This document shows, in pieces, positions 1-5,408 of a stretch of 7,967 bases of DNA. Position 1 is the stretch's first letter. Each line of letters begins with the position of its first letter. The notes under the pieces are model-generated. The model made no database searches, was not told where the DNA came from, and saw only the letters and a program-made list of their open reading frames with translations. This stretch comes from Rubritepida sp. (GTDB taxonomy: Bacteria > Pseudomonadota > Alphaproteobacteria > Acetobacterales > Acetobacteraceae): the NCBI GenBank assembly GCA_022843345.1, contig JALHNW010000070.1, forward strand, positions 1 to 7,967, read 5' to 3'. Both the position numbers and the translations under genes were made by a program.

Positions 1-1035
1 GTCCGCACCGGCCGCGGCCCGGTGCGGATCGCCGACTGGGCCACGGGGCTGGAGCACCCCTGGGGCGCGGCCTTCCTGCCGGATGGCCGCCTGCTGGTGA
101 CGGAGCGCCCGGGCCGGCCGCGGCTGGTGGCCCCCGACGGCGCCGTCTCCGCGCCCCTGCCCGGCGTGCCGCCCGTGCTGGCCGAGGGGCAGGGCGGGCT
201 GCTGGACGTCGTGCTGCACCCCGACGGCACCGTCTTCCTGTCCACCGCCACGCTGCTGGAGGGGGGCGCGGCCACCCGCCTGTGGCGCGCGCGCCTGGGC
301 CGCGCGGGGCTGGAGGCGGTGCAGCCGGTGCTCGACTCCACGCCGGCCCAGGCGCGCGGGCGGCTGCACTATGGTGGGCGCATGTGCCTCTCGCCGGACG
401 GGGCGCACCTCTTCCTCTGCACGGGCGAGCGCAACGAGGACCGCATGCGCGCCCAGCGGCTGGACGATTTGGCGGGCAAGATCCTCCGGCTGACCTCCGG
501 CGGCGCCATCCCGCGCGACAACCCCTTCGTGGGCCAGGGGGGCGCGCGGGCGGAGATCTGGTCATACGGGCACCGCAACCCGCAGGGCATCGCCTTCCGC
601 CCGCGCACCGGCACGCTGTTTTCCGCCGAGTTCGGGCCGCTGGGGGGCGACGAGCTGAACGTGGTCCTGCCCGGGCGCAACTACGGCTGGCCGCTGGCCA
701 CCACGGGGCGCGAGTATTCCGGCCGCGCCATCCGCGGCGCGCAGCCGGCCGTGCCGGGCTTCGAGGGGGCGCTGCGGCACTGGGAGCCGTCCATCTCGCC
801 CTCCGGCATCGCCTTCGCGCCAACGGGCGGCTTCTGGCGCGGCGACCTGTTCCTGGCCTGCCAGTCGCCGCCGGGCCTGGTGCGCCTGCCGATGGAGGGC
901 GACGCGCCGGGGGAGGAGGAGCGGCTCTTCTGGGGCAAGGTGCGGATGCGCCACGTGGTCTTCGCCCCCGACGGGGCGATGCTGATCCTCACGGACGAGG
1001 CGCGGGGGCGGATCCTGCGGGTGGTGCCGGCGTAG
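1..1035 (+). CDS. PQQ-dependent sugar (aldose/sorbosone) dehydrogenase, 5'-partial
   Basis: Soluble beta-propeller dehydrogenase of the glucose/sorbosone dehydrogenase (GSDH, YliI/Asd-like) family, which oxidises sugars in the periplasm with PQQ. The frame is open from base 1, so codon numbers here count from there. Family blocks appear in order: EHPWGAAFLPDG (about codons 18-29), the HYGGR block with the probable catalytic His at codon 123, DDLAGKILRL, SYGHRNPQG with the PQQ-contacting Arg at about codon 192, EFGPLGGDELN (codons 210-220), a WEPSISPSG block and a C-terminal RMRHVVFAPDG blade. It ends at TAG 1033-1035. A GTG at base 22 could be called as a start, but relatives carry an export signal and a few residues before this point. 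I therefore infer that about 25-40 N-terminal residues lie upstream of the window. Substrate cannot be told from sequence. The next gene starts 79 bases downstream on the same strand and may be co-transcribed. Confidence 0.9.
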   Translation, partial: VRTGRGPVRIADWATGLEHPWGAAFLPDGRLLVTERPGRPRLVAPDGAVSAPLPGVPPVLAEGQGGLLDVVLHPDGTVFLSTATLLEGGAATRLWRARLGRAGLEAVQPVLDSTPAQARGRLHYGGRMCLSPDGAHLFLCTGERNEDRMRAQRLDDLAGKILRLTSGGAIPRDNPFVGQGGARAEIWSYGHRNPQGIAFRPRTGTLFSAEFGPLGGDELNVVLPGRNYGWPLATTGREYSGRAIRGAQPAVPGFEGALRHWEPSISPSGIAFAPTGGFWRGDLFLACQSPPGLVRLPMEGDAPGEEERLFWGKVRMRHVVFAPDGAMLILTDEARGRILRVVPA

Positions 1036-1093
1036 CCTTTGCGCTTGCGCGGGGCGCGGTGGCGGGCGCAGCATCGGCGCAACGAAAGCGTCC

Positions 1094-1101
1094 AAGGAAG
1101 G
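1094..1101 (+). promoter_or_regulatory. Ribosome binding site of the TRAP receptor gene
   Basis: AAGGAAGG lies 13 bases before the ATG at 1115. It is a strong purine match at somewhat long spacing. It supports the ATG at 1115, as does the twin-arginine-like signal peptide that follows at once. The rest of the 79-base gap (1036-1114) shows no clear hairpin terminator or promoter. Confidence 0.55.
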
Positions 1102-1114
1102 CAACCAGACACCG

Positions 1115-2197
1115 ATGGAACGTCGCAACCTGCTCGCCGGGGGCGCCGCCGCGGCCGCGCTCGCCGCACCCTCGCTCGCCTCCGCGCAGCCGCGCATCCG
1201 CTGGCGCATGCCCGGCTCCTTCCCCAAGTCGCTCGACACGCTCTACGGCACGCAGGAGCGCCTGTGCCGCCGCGTGGCCGAGATGACGGACGGCGCCTTC
1301 CAGATCACCCCCTTCGGCCCGGGCGAGGTGATGCCGGCGCTGTCCGTGATGGATGGCGTGGGCGCGGGCACGGTGGAGTGCGGCTACACCTCCGCCTACT
1401 ACTACCTGGGCAAGGACCCGTCGCTGTCCATCGCCACCTGCCTGCCCTTCGGCATGTCCTCGCGCCAGTCATGGTCCTGGATGAACGAGGGCGGCGGGCG
1501 GCAGATGCTGGCCGAGGTGTACCGGGACCAGGGCGTGGTCGCCATCCCGGCCGGCAACACGGGCGCGCAGATGGGCGGCTGGTTCCGGCGCGAGGTGAAC
1601 GCCGTGTCCGACCTCAGCGGCCTGAAGTTCCGCATCGCCGGCCACGGCGGCGCCGTCTTGCAGCGCCTGGGCGTGATCGCGCAGCAGATCCCGGGCACGG
1701 ACGTGTACCCGGCGCTGGAGCGCGGCGTGATCGACGCCGCCGAATGGGTGGGCCCGCATGACGACGAGAAGCTGGGCTTCCAGCGGGTGGCGCGCTTCTA
1801 CTACGCGCCCGGCTGGTGGGAATGGGCGCCGTCCATTGACCTGATGATCCACCCGCCGGCCTTCGAGGCGCTGCCGGCGCAGTACAAGGCGATCCTGGAG
1901 GCGGCCTGCACGGAATCCTGGCACTGGATGATGGCGCGCTACGACCACCTGAACCCGCTGGCGCTGCGCCGCCTGGTGGCGCAGGGCACGCAGCTGCGCG
2001 TGTTCAACCGCGACATCCTGACGGCCTGCTACCGCTCGGCGCAGGAGCTGTACGCCGAGATCGGCGCGGGCAACGCCCGGTTCCGGCGCATCCACGCGGA
2101 ATGGGACAAGGCGCGGCTGGAGGTGACGCAGTGGTTCCGCATCGCCGAGGACACCCAGGCGAACTTCCTGGGCGTCATGGCGCAAGCGGCGCGGTAG
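1115..2197 (+). CDS. TRAP transporter solute-binding protein, DctP/TakP family
   Basis: Periplasmic receptor of a tripartite ATP-independent (TRAP) transporter, which captures an organic acid and delivers it to DctQ/DctM membrane subunits. The 360-residue protein begins ERRNLLAGG followed by an Ala-rich segment and ASA-Q at residues 22-25, a Tat-like signal peptide with probable cleavage after residue 24. The mature part closely resembles what I recall of TakP, the Rhodobacter sphaeroides 2-oxoacid receptor: SFPKSLDT (35-42), TVECGYTSAYYYLGKDP (86-102), NTGAQMGGWFRRE (148-160), and AAEWVGPHDDEKLGF (208-222). Likely ligand and sodium-site residues are Gln152, Arg173, Glu210 and Trp211, by analogy with TakP. 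That suggests a 2-oxo acid such as pyruvate or a related carboxylate, but ligand choice is inference. No dctQ or dctM gene is in the window. The last 23 bases overlap the end of the convergent lipoprotein gene. Confidence 0.92.
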   Translation: MERRNLLAGGAAAAALAAPSLASAQPRIRWRMPGSFPKSLDTLYGTQERLCRRVAEMTDGAFQITPFGPGEVMPALSVMDGVGAGTVECGYTSAYYYLGKDPSLSIATCLPFGMSSRQSWSWMNEGGGRQMLAEVYRDQGVVAIPAGNTGAQMGGWFRREVNAVSDLSGLKFRIAGHGGAVLQRLGVIAQQIPGTDVYPALERGVIDAAEWVGPHDDEKLGFQRVARFYYAPGWWEWAPSIDLMIHPPAFEALPAQYKAILEAACTESWHWMMARYDHLNPLALRRLVAQGTQLRVFNRDILTACYRSAQELYAEIGAGNARFRRIHAEWDKARLEVTQWFRIAEDTQANFLGVMAQAAR

Positions 2198-2828
2198 CGG
2201 CGGCCTGCGGCACGGGCGCGTGCGGCAGCCCCGCGCGCGCCAGCGCCTGCGCGATCATGGCGTAGGGGATGCGGTAGGTGCGGGAGCGGTGGGCGAACAT
2301 CATGTCACCGCCCTCCACACGGAAGCAGAGGTCGTAAGGCTGGGCGCGGAGGTCGTGGGCCTGGATCGTACCCTCTCGCCCATCAAGGGCAGTGGCCTCG
2401 CGCTCCGGCGCCGCGATTCGGAAGGTGAGCATGTAGCGACGGCTGCCATCGGAGTCGGGCGGTCGGGCAGGCAACAGGATGCCGTTCGCAGCCGTATCGT
2501 CCACGAAGCCCCCGTCCATGTCGCGGATGACTTCAAACGCAGCGCTCCGTGCATCCCCGATCAGGCATGGAGCGCTGCGGATGCCGATGCTGTTGTTGAA
2601 CCGCCTTCGGTAATCCGTAAGCTCCACTCGCGTGGAGACGGTAATGTGCAGCAAAGCGTGGGGCATACCATCGTGCCTGGACGGGTTGCGCCGCCAATCT
2701 GGCCCAACAACGGCCTCCTCAATTCGCAGGTCGTTCAGTGCAGGCGCCTGGACCCCAACCAGGACGCAACCGCCTGCAAGTAGGGAACAACAGGCAGCGG
2801 CGCTGCGCGCGACCATTCGCAGCGTCAT
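2175..2828 (-). CDS. Putative outer-membrane lipoprotein, family not recognised
   Basis: The 217-residue protein starts with a short basic N-terminus, a hydrophobic stretch and SLLAGGC. This is a plausible lipobox with the lipidated Cys at residue 21; Val at +2 would favour the outer membrane. The mature part has two further Cys (88 and 168) that could form a disulfide, and a central block RRYMLTFRIAAPE (130-142). A conserved-looking C-terminal block follows (YDLCFRVEGGDMM, 165-177, then RTYRIPYAMIAQAL), and the tail is rich in Ala and Pro. Its ATG overlaps the TGA of the upstream hydrolase frame (ATGA, 2825-2828), so translation is probably coupled; only a weak AGGA precedes it. The reading frame is intact although its partner is broken. 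Because it sits directly after a lipase-like enzyme, an immunity or chaperone role is possible, but nothing in the sequence proves it. A second ATG at 2816 would give nearly the same signal. Confidence 0.7.
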   Translation of the reverse strand: MTLRMVARSAAACCSLLAGGCVLVGVQAPALNDLRIEEAVVGPDWRRNPSRHDGMPHALLHITVSTRVELTDYRRRFNNSIGIRSAPCLIGDARSAAFEVIRDMDGGFVDDTAANGILLPARPPDSDGSRRYMLTFRIAAPEREATALDGREGTIQAHDLRAQPYDLCFRVEGGDMMFAHRSRTYRIPYAMIAQALARAGLPHAPVPQAAATAPLAP

Positions 2829-3217
2829 CGTCCTGCCACCAATCTCTCGATGGACCTGCCTTCGGACAGGGGGCTGAGCATCATCAAACCAAATGCGCCA
2901 TGCGGCACTGGTGCATTGTGGAAGTCATCGGCATGCCCCATCGGGCCATAGTTGTAAGGCGAGCCCAGACCGGCCACGAGGTTGGAGCGCTCGAGTCGTC
3001 CCCCGCCAGTGGCGTTCACGTTGATCCAGCGTCTCGACCCATCGCGCACGCGCTGAAAGAAGTCTTGTGAAACTCCTCGCCCGACAGGGTCAATGGTCAC
3101 GAGCAGGTCAACGGACTGACCTCTTTTGGCCATTCCGGCAGCAATCTGCGCCGCAGTGTCGCCCCCATAGCTGTGGCCGACGACGTGAATGCTGATGCCA
3201 GGGTATTGGGCGCGCAA
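2825..3217 (-). CDS. C-terminal alpha/beta-hydrolase piece with GHSYGG motif
   Basis: This is the segment after the TAG. The only usable start codon after the stop is TTG at 3217, in the middle of the helix that precedes the nucleophile strand, which is not a credible natural start. It holds HVVGHSYGG (Ser at residue 16 of this piece), TIDPVGRG (Asp43), WINVNATGGG (64-73) and HADDFHNAPVPHGAF (95-109), with His100 or His106 as the catalytic base. Without the first strand of the domain it would not be expected to fold as an active hydrolase. It ends in the ATGA junction with the lipoprotein gene. Gene callers may report this as a complete hydrolase; I regard it as the remnant 3' part of the 3727-2825 gene. 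Confidence 0.5.
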   Translation of the reverse strand: MRAQYPGISIHVVGHSYGGDTAAQIAAGMAKRGQSVDLLVTIDPVGRGVSQDFFQRVRDGSRRWINVNATGGGRLERSNLVAGLGSPYNYGPMGHADDFHNAPVPHGAFGLMMLSPLSEGRSIERLVAGR

Positions 3218-3289
3218 CGAACGTATATGCCTCTCGGCATCCTCTCTCTGATCCCAGGCGAAATACTGCGTAGGAACTTCTGAGAATCG

Positions 3290-3604
3290 CTACCGGAAGC
3301 CAGTGTCGAAGCTGTTGGATGTATATCCCTGCACAATTCTGGACTTTCCGTCTCCAAATCCCCCTATGAAAAGCGTCGCCACCTGCGGCGGCGTTACACT
3401 TCCTGCCACGGGCGGCAGCGCCTGCGGCGCCGGCGCTTGGTCCCGCACCAGCACCAGGGCCGCGTTGTCGTTCTCCGCTTCGCCAGCCTTGCGTGTCTGC
3501 TCGTAGGATTCGACCCATTCCCGCTTGCCGTTGCGCGTGCGGTGATAGCCCTTCACCTGCACCACCACCGTCTCGTCAGCATCCAGCGCGCCGGCTTCCT
3601 CCAT
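3290..3604 (-). CDS. 104-residue middle piece of the broken hydrolase gene
   Basis: This piece runs from ATG 3604 to TAG 3290-3292. It contains MEEAGALDADE, the basic block VKGYHRTRNGKREWVESYEQTR (split by position: residues 18-39), a polar segment, a Pro/Ala/Val linker (residues 56-73), and the first strand and loop of the hydrolase domain (TLFIGGFGDGKSR, 77-89). The basic block loosely recalls repeats of the form 'YTRxRNGKxExV' in phage-associated proteins; this is a weak memory, not a family assignment. It stops before the catalytic Ser, so it cannot be an enzyme by itself. Ribosome binding before ATG 3604 is poor (TGGAAAACG), so expression may depend on coupling to the 36-residue piece just upstream. 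Confidence 0.4.
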   Translation of the reverse strand: MEEAGALDADETVVVQVKGYHRTRNGKREWVESYEQTRKAGEAENDNAALVLVRDQAPAPQALPPVAGSVTPPQVATLFIGGFGDGKSRIVQGYTSNSFDTGFR

Positions 3605-3616
3605 CGTTTTCCAGGC

Positions 3617-3727
3617 TTAGTGGATCCAGGCGCCATAGGCCTCGCGTTCCGGATGCGCGCTGTTCCAGCCGCGCGGGTCCCGCATCGCCTGCTTGAGGTC
3701 CTTGGTGGAGAAGCCGATCGTGCTCAT
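3617..3727 (-). CDS. 36-residue small protein (first piece of the broken hydrolase gene)
   Basis: This is the translatable first segment: it begins MSTIGFSTKDLKQAMRDP and ends with YGAWIH before TAA. Its start is well supported, with AAGGA at 3736-3740 eight bases before ATG 3727. It is acidic and basic in alternation and looks helical, with Trp and Pro suggesting a small folded motif; there is no signal or membrane segment. Only four sense codons in the same frame separate its stop from the ATG of the next piece (3604), and the residues around the stop read as one continuous helix. I therefore think it is the truncated N-terminus of the hydrolase gene, not an independent gene, though it is probably still translated. 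Confidence 0.4.
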   Translation of the reverse strand: MSTIGFSTKDLKQAMRDPRGWNSAHPEREAYGAWIH

Positions 3728-3732
3728 GAACA

Positions 3733-3750
3733 CCATCCTTTCCTGGATGG
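3733..3750 (-). promoter_or_regulatory. Inverted repeat enclosing the Shine-Dalgarno sequence of the hydrolase gene
   Basis: A perfect 6-base inverted repeat (CCATCC / GGATGG) is separated by six bases. In the minus-strand transcript the loop is AGGAAA and the 3' arm begins GGA, so the ribosome binding sequence AGGAAAGGA (3736-3744) lies in the loop and on the 3' arm. The ATG follows 5 bases after the hairpin. The repeat is visible; a role in controlling translation is inference, and a 6-base stem can occur by chance. Confidence 0.35.
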
Positions 3751-3773
3751 CATACTGGAACAAACAGCGAAAA

Positions 3774-4106
3774 TCAATCGGAAACCACCCGCACCTCCCC
3801 CTCCACCACCTCCACCGCCACCCGTTCCAGCGCGTCCCCCACGCAGGGCCCGCTGGTGCATTCCCCGTCCTCCACCCGGAAGCGCGCGCCATGGGCGGCG
3901 CAGACGATCAGCTCGCCCTTGCGGTCCAGGAAGCGGTCGGGCACCGGGTCCAGCGGCAGGCCGACATGGGGGCAGGCGTTGACGTAGGCGAAGACCTGCC
4001 CGCCGCGCCGCACGGCGAAGAGGCCGGTGAACGCGCCCGGCGCGGCGGGGAAGCCCCTGGCCCCGCCATCGGGGATGTCGTCCAGCCGGCACAGCACCCG
4101 GCTCAC
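3774..4106 (-). CDS. Small Rieske [2Fe-2S] ferredoxin-like protein
   Basis: A 110-residue stand-alone Rieske domain protein of the NirD/ferredoxin-like type (COG2146-like), expected to be a soluble cytoplasmic electron carrier. The cluster ligands are all present: Cys45-Pro-His47 in NACPHVGLPLD and Cys69-Ala-Ala-His72 in IVCAAHGARF, spaced C-x-H-x21-C-x2-H. A following GECTSGPCVGD segment matches the usual third loop of small Rieske proteins, and the end is a run of beta-strand-like Val and Glu. I chose the GTG at 4106 because it overlaps the TGA of the EVE gene (GTGA, 4103-4106) and gives the usual family length; a longer frame to 4142 would add 12 Gly/Arg-rich residues lying inside the EVE gene. 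There is no signal peptide or membrane anchor. Its oxygenase or reductase partner is not in the window, so its specific role is unknown. Confidence 0.88.
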   Translation of the reverse strand: MSRVLCRLDDIPDGGARGFPAAPGAFTGLFAVRRGGQVFAYVNACPHVGLPLDPVPDRFLDRKGELIVCAAHGARFRVEDGECTSGPCVGDALERVAVEVVEGEVRVVSD

Positions 4107-4516
4107 GCCGCCAGCCCGCCCATCTCGCGCACCACCGCCCAATGCTCGGGGCTGACGGGCATGCAGGACAGGCGCGACTGGCGGATCAGCGCCATGCCCG
4201 CCAGCCGCGGCTCCGCCTTGATCGCCGCCAGGGGCACCGGGCGGGGCAGCGTTTCCAGCGCCTTCACGTCCACGCAGACCCAGCGCCCGTCCTCCGCCGT
4301 GGGGTCGGGGTAGGCGGTGCGGACCACCTCGACGATGCCCACCACCTCGCGCCCCAGGTTGGAGTGGTAGAAGAAGGCCCGGTCCCCCAGCTCCATCGCG
4401 CGCAGCACGGCGGCGGCCTGGGCGTTGCGCACGCCCGTCCAGGGCTCCACGCCATTGGCCACCTGCATGCCCCAGGAGAAGACGTCGGGTTCGGACTTCA
4501 GCAGGAAGAAGCGCAT
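4103..4516 (-). CDS. EVE domain-containing protein
   Basis: A 137-residue single-domain protein of the EVE family (PUA-like fold, related to human THYN1), whose members are proposed to bind modified bases in DNA or RNA. Hallmarks are the N-terminal MRFFLLKSEPDVFSW, WTGVRNAQAA (about 28-37), the GDRAFFYHSN strand-turn (about 45-54), GIVEVVRTAYPDPTA (about 61-75) and the C-terminal SCMPVSPEHW. The Lys-Ser-Glu-Pro and Arg-Asn motifs that line the base pocket in relatives are intact. I prefer ATG 4516 over ATG 4522: GGAGGA directly abuts the 4522 codon, which leaves no spacing, but lies 6 bases before 4516, and the family usually begins with the 4516 form. The gene is the first of a pair with the Rieske gene and is divergent from ccmC. 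Confidence 0.93.
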   Translation of the reverse strand: MRFFLLKSEPDVFSWGMQVANGVEPWTGVRNAQAAAVLRAMELGDRAFFYHSNLGREVVGIVEVVRTAYPDPTAEDGRWVCVDVKALETLPRPVPLAAIKAEPRLAGMALIRQSRLSCMPVSPEHWAVVREMGGLAA

Positions 4517-4522
4517 CGGCAT

Positions 4523-4528
4523 TCCTCC
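4523..4528 (-). promoter_or_regulatory. Ribosome binding site that decides the EVE start
   Basis: GGAGGA reads on the minus strand immediately before ATG 4522 and six bases before ATG 4516. The spacing fits initiation at 4516 and makes 4522 unlikely. Confidence 0.65.
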
Positions 4529-4637
4529 GCCTTGATGCGGCGCAAGATCATCCCCGTCTCCCCGGCATGGCGGCCCAACCCGTTGCGCGGGCAGGCGAGA
4601 GCTTCATTTCATCCACCATAATCCCTAATAGAAGGCT
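4529..4637. other. Divergent intergenic region between the EVE gene and ccmC
   Basis: Promoters for both directions should lie here, since the genes on either side are transcribed outward. The half next to ccmC (about 4600-4632) is the most A/T-rich stretch of the gap and includes CATAAT at 4617-4622, a possible -10 element for ccmC. I see no convincing -35 at the proper distance. A short CCCG/CGGG repeat at about 4580-4591 is too small to call. AGAAGG at 4630-4635 is the only purine-rich site before the ccmC start and leaves just two bases before GTG 4638. Confidence 0.3.
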
Positions 4638-5408
4638 GTGGACACCACCCCCGCCCTCGCGCGGCCGCGCGCCCCCGGCCGGCTGCACCGCTTCGCCAAC
4701 CCGGGCCGCTTCCTGCGGCTGACGGACGCGATCCTGCCGTGGCTCGCCGGCCTGTCGCTGCTGGTGCTGGCCTTCGGCGCCGCCTGGGCGCTGTTCTGGG
4801 CCCCGCCCGACTGGCAGCAGGGCGAGACGGTGCGCATCATGTTCGTCCACGTCCCCATGGCCTGGCTGGCGATGGGCGGCTACCTGGGGCTGGCCATCCT
4901 GTCCGTCATGTCGCTGGTCTGGCGCCACCCGCTGGCCGACCTGGCGGCGCGCGAGCTCTCGCCCGTGGGCGCGGCCGTCACGGCCCTGTGCCTGCTGACC
5001 GGCAGCCTGTGGGGCAAGCCGATGTGGGGCACCTGGTGGGTGTGGGATGCGCGGCTGACCTCCGTGCTGGTGCTGTTCTTCCTGTGGCTGGGCCACGCCG
5101 CCCTGGTCCGCGCCTTCGACGACCCCGAGCGCGGGGCGCGCATGGGCGCGATCCTGGCGCTGGTGGGGGCGCTGAACCTGCCGGTCGTCAAGTTCTCGGT
5201 GGATTGGTGGAACACGCTGCACCAGCCCGCCAGCGTGACGCGGCTGGACGCGCCGGGGATGCACGTGGACATGCTGTACCCGCTGCTGGCCTGCACCGCC
5301 GGCTTTTCCCTGGCCTTCGCCGCGCTGGTGCTGGCCGGCACGCGCGCGGCGGTGATGGAGCGCCAGCTCCGCACCCGCCAGATGGCGGCGGCGCGGAGGG
5401 CGGCGTGA
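4638..5408 (+). CDS. ccmC: Heme exporter/handling protein CcmC
   Basis: Integral membrane protein of cytochrome c maturation System I. It binds heme at its periplasmic face and, with the CcmAB ATPase, passes it to CcmE. The 256-residue protein has about six hydrophobic segments (roughly 32-54, 72-94, 108-124, 138-160, 168-184 and 212-235). It has the family tryptophan motif WGTWWVWDARLT (130-141) between the two conserved periplasmic His, His71 (FVHVPMAW) and His195 (NTLHQPAS). The N-terminal HRFANPGRFLRL is also typical. GTG 4638 is the earliest possible start because an in-frame TAG sits at 4629-4631, and no better start precedes the conserved N-terminus. It is the first gene of a tight ccmCDEF run and overlaps ccmD by four bases. 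ccmA and ccmB, often found just upstream, are not here; the EVE gene occupies that side. Confidence 0.96.
   Translation: MDTTPALARPRAPGRLHRFANPGRFLRLTDAILPWLAGLSLLVLAFGAAWALFWAPPDWQQGETVRIMFVHVPMAWLAMGGYLGLAILSVMSLVWRHPLADLAARELSPVGAAVTALCLLTGSLWGKPMWGTWWVWDARLTSVLVLFFLWLGHAALVRAFDDPERGARMGAILALVGALNLPVVKFSVDWWNTLHQPASVTRLDAPGMHVDMLYPLLACTAGFSLAFAALVLAGTRAAVMERQLRTRQMAAARRAA

Larger units (their letters stand above)
2825..3727 (-). pseudogene. Alpha/beta-hydrolase (lipase-like) gene broken by two in-frame stops
   Basis: Reading from ATG 3727 to TGA 2825-2827 gives one frame of 300 codons plus stop, broken by TAA at 3617-3619 (codon 37) and TAG at 3290-3292 (codon 146), with no frameshift. 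Protein logic runs through both stops. Order: a helical N-terminus (DLKQAMRDPRGWN...HPEREAYGAW, stop, AWKTMEEAG), a basic block VQVKGYHRTRNGKREWVESY (about codons 58-77), a Pro-rich linker (about 97-114), then a hydrolase domain starting TLFIGGFGDG (about 118). After the second stop come QYFAWDQREDAE and the elbow HVVGHSYGG. Likely triad: Ser186, Asp213 (TIDPVG) and His276 (PVPHG) or His270. Decay by two nonsense mutations is the simplest view; sequencing errors or a true set of small genes are alternatives. The start has a clear Shine-Dalgarno sequence. Codon use is less GC-biased than in the neighbours, suggesting transfer. Confidence 0.75.

Noticed and set aside
282..1761. Plus-strand open frames of 334 and 240 codons overlapping the dehydrogenase and TRAP genes
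   Set aside because: Their translations are Arg/Ala/Gly-rich and out of frame with two well-recognised proteins, so they are shadows.
2204..2225. GCACG/CGTGC inverted repeat near the convergent gene ends, as a possible terminator
   Set aside because: The stem is five bases inside coding sequence with no T run on either strand.
2220..2783. Plus-strand 187-codon frame opposite the lipoprotein gene
   Set aside because: There is no signal, domain or ribosome binding site, while the opposite strand has a lipobox and coupled start.
3290..3292. TAG as a pyrrolysine or suppressed amber codon
   Set aside because: The same frame also contains a TAA, no pyl genes are in the window, and no structure supporting readthrough was seen.
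3611..3626. GCCTGG direct repeat around the first stop as a mobile-element target duplication
   Set aside because: It is only six bases, the sequence between the copies is nine bases, and there is no element between them.
3437..3982. Plus-strand frame encoding a run of about 13 Pro residues
   Set aside because: The Pro run is the reverse complement of the Val/Glu-rich C-terminus of the Rieske protein; the frame also crosses three different minus-strand genes.
4107..4142. Longer start for the Rieske protein
   Set aside because: It adds only a Gly/Arg-rich stretch within the EVE gene; the GTG at 4106 has the GTGA junction and gives the family length.
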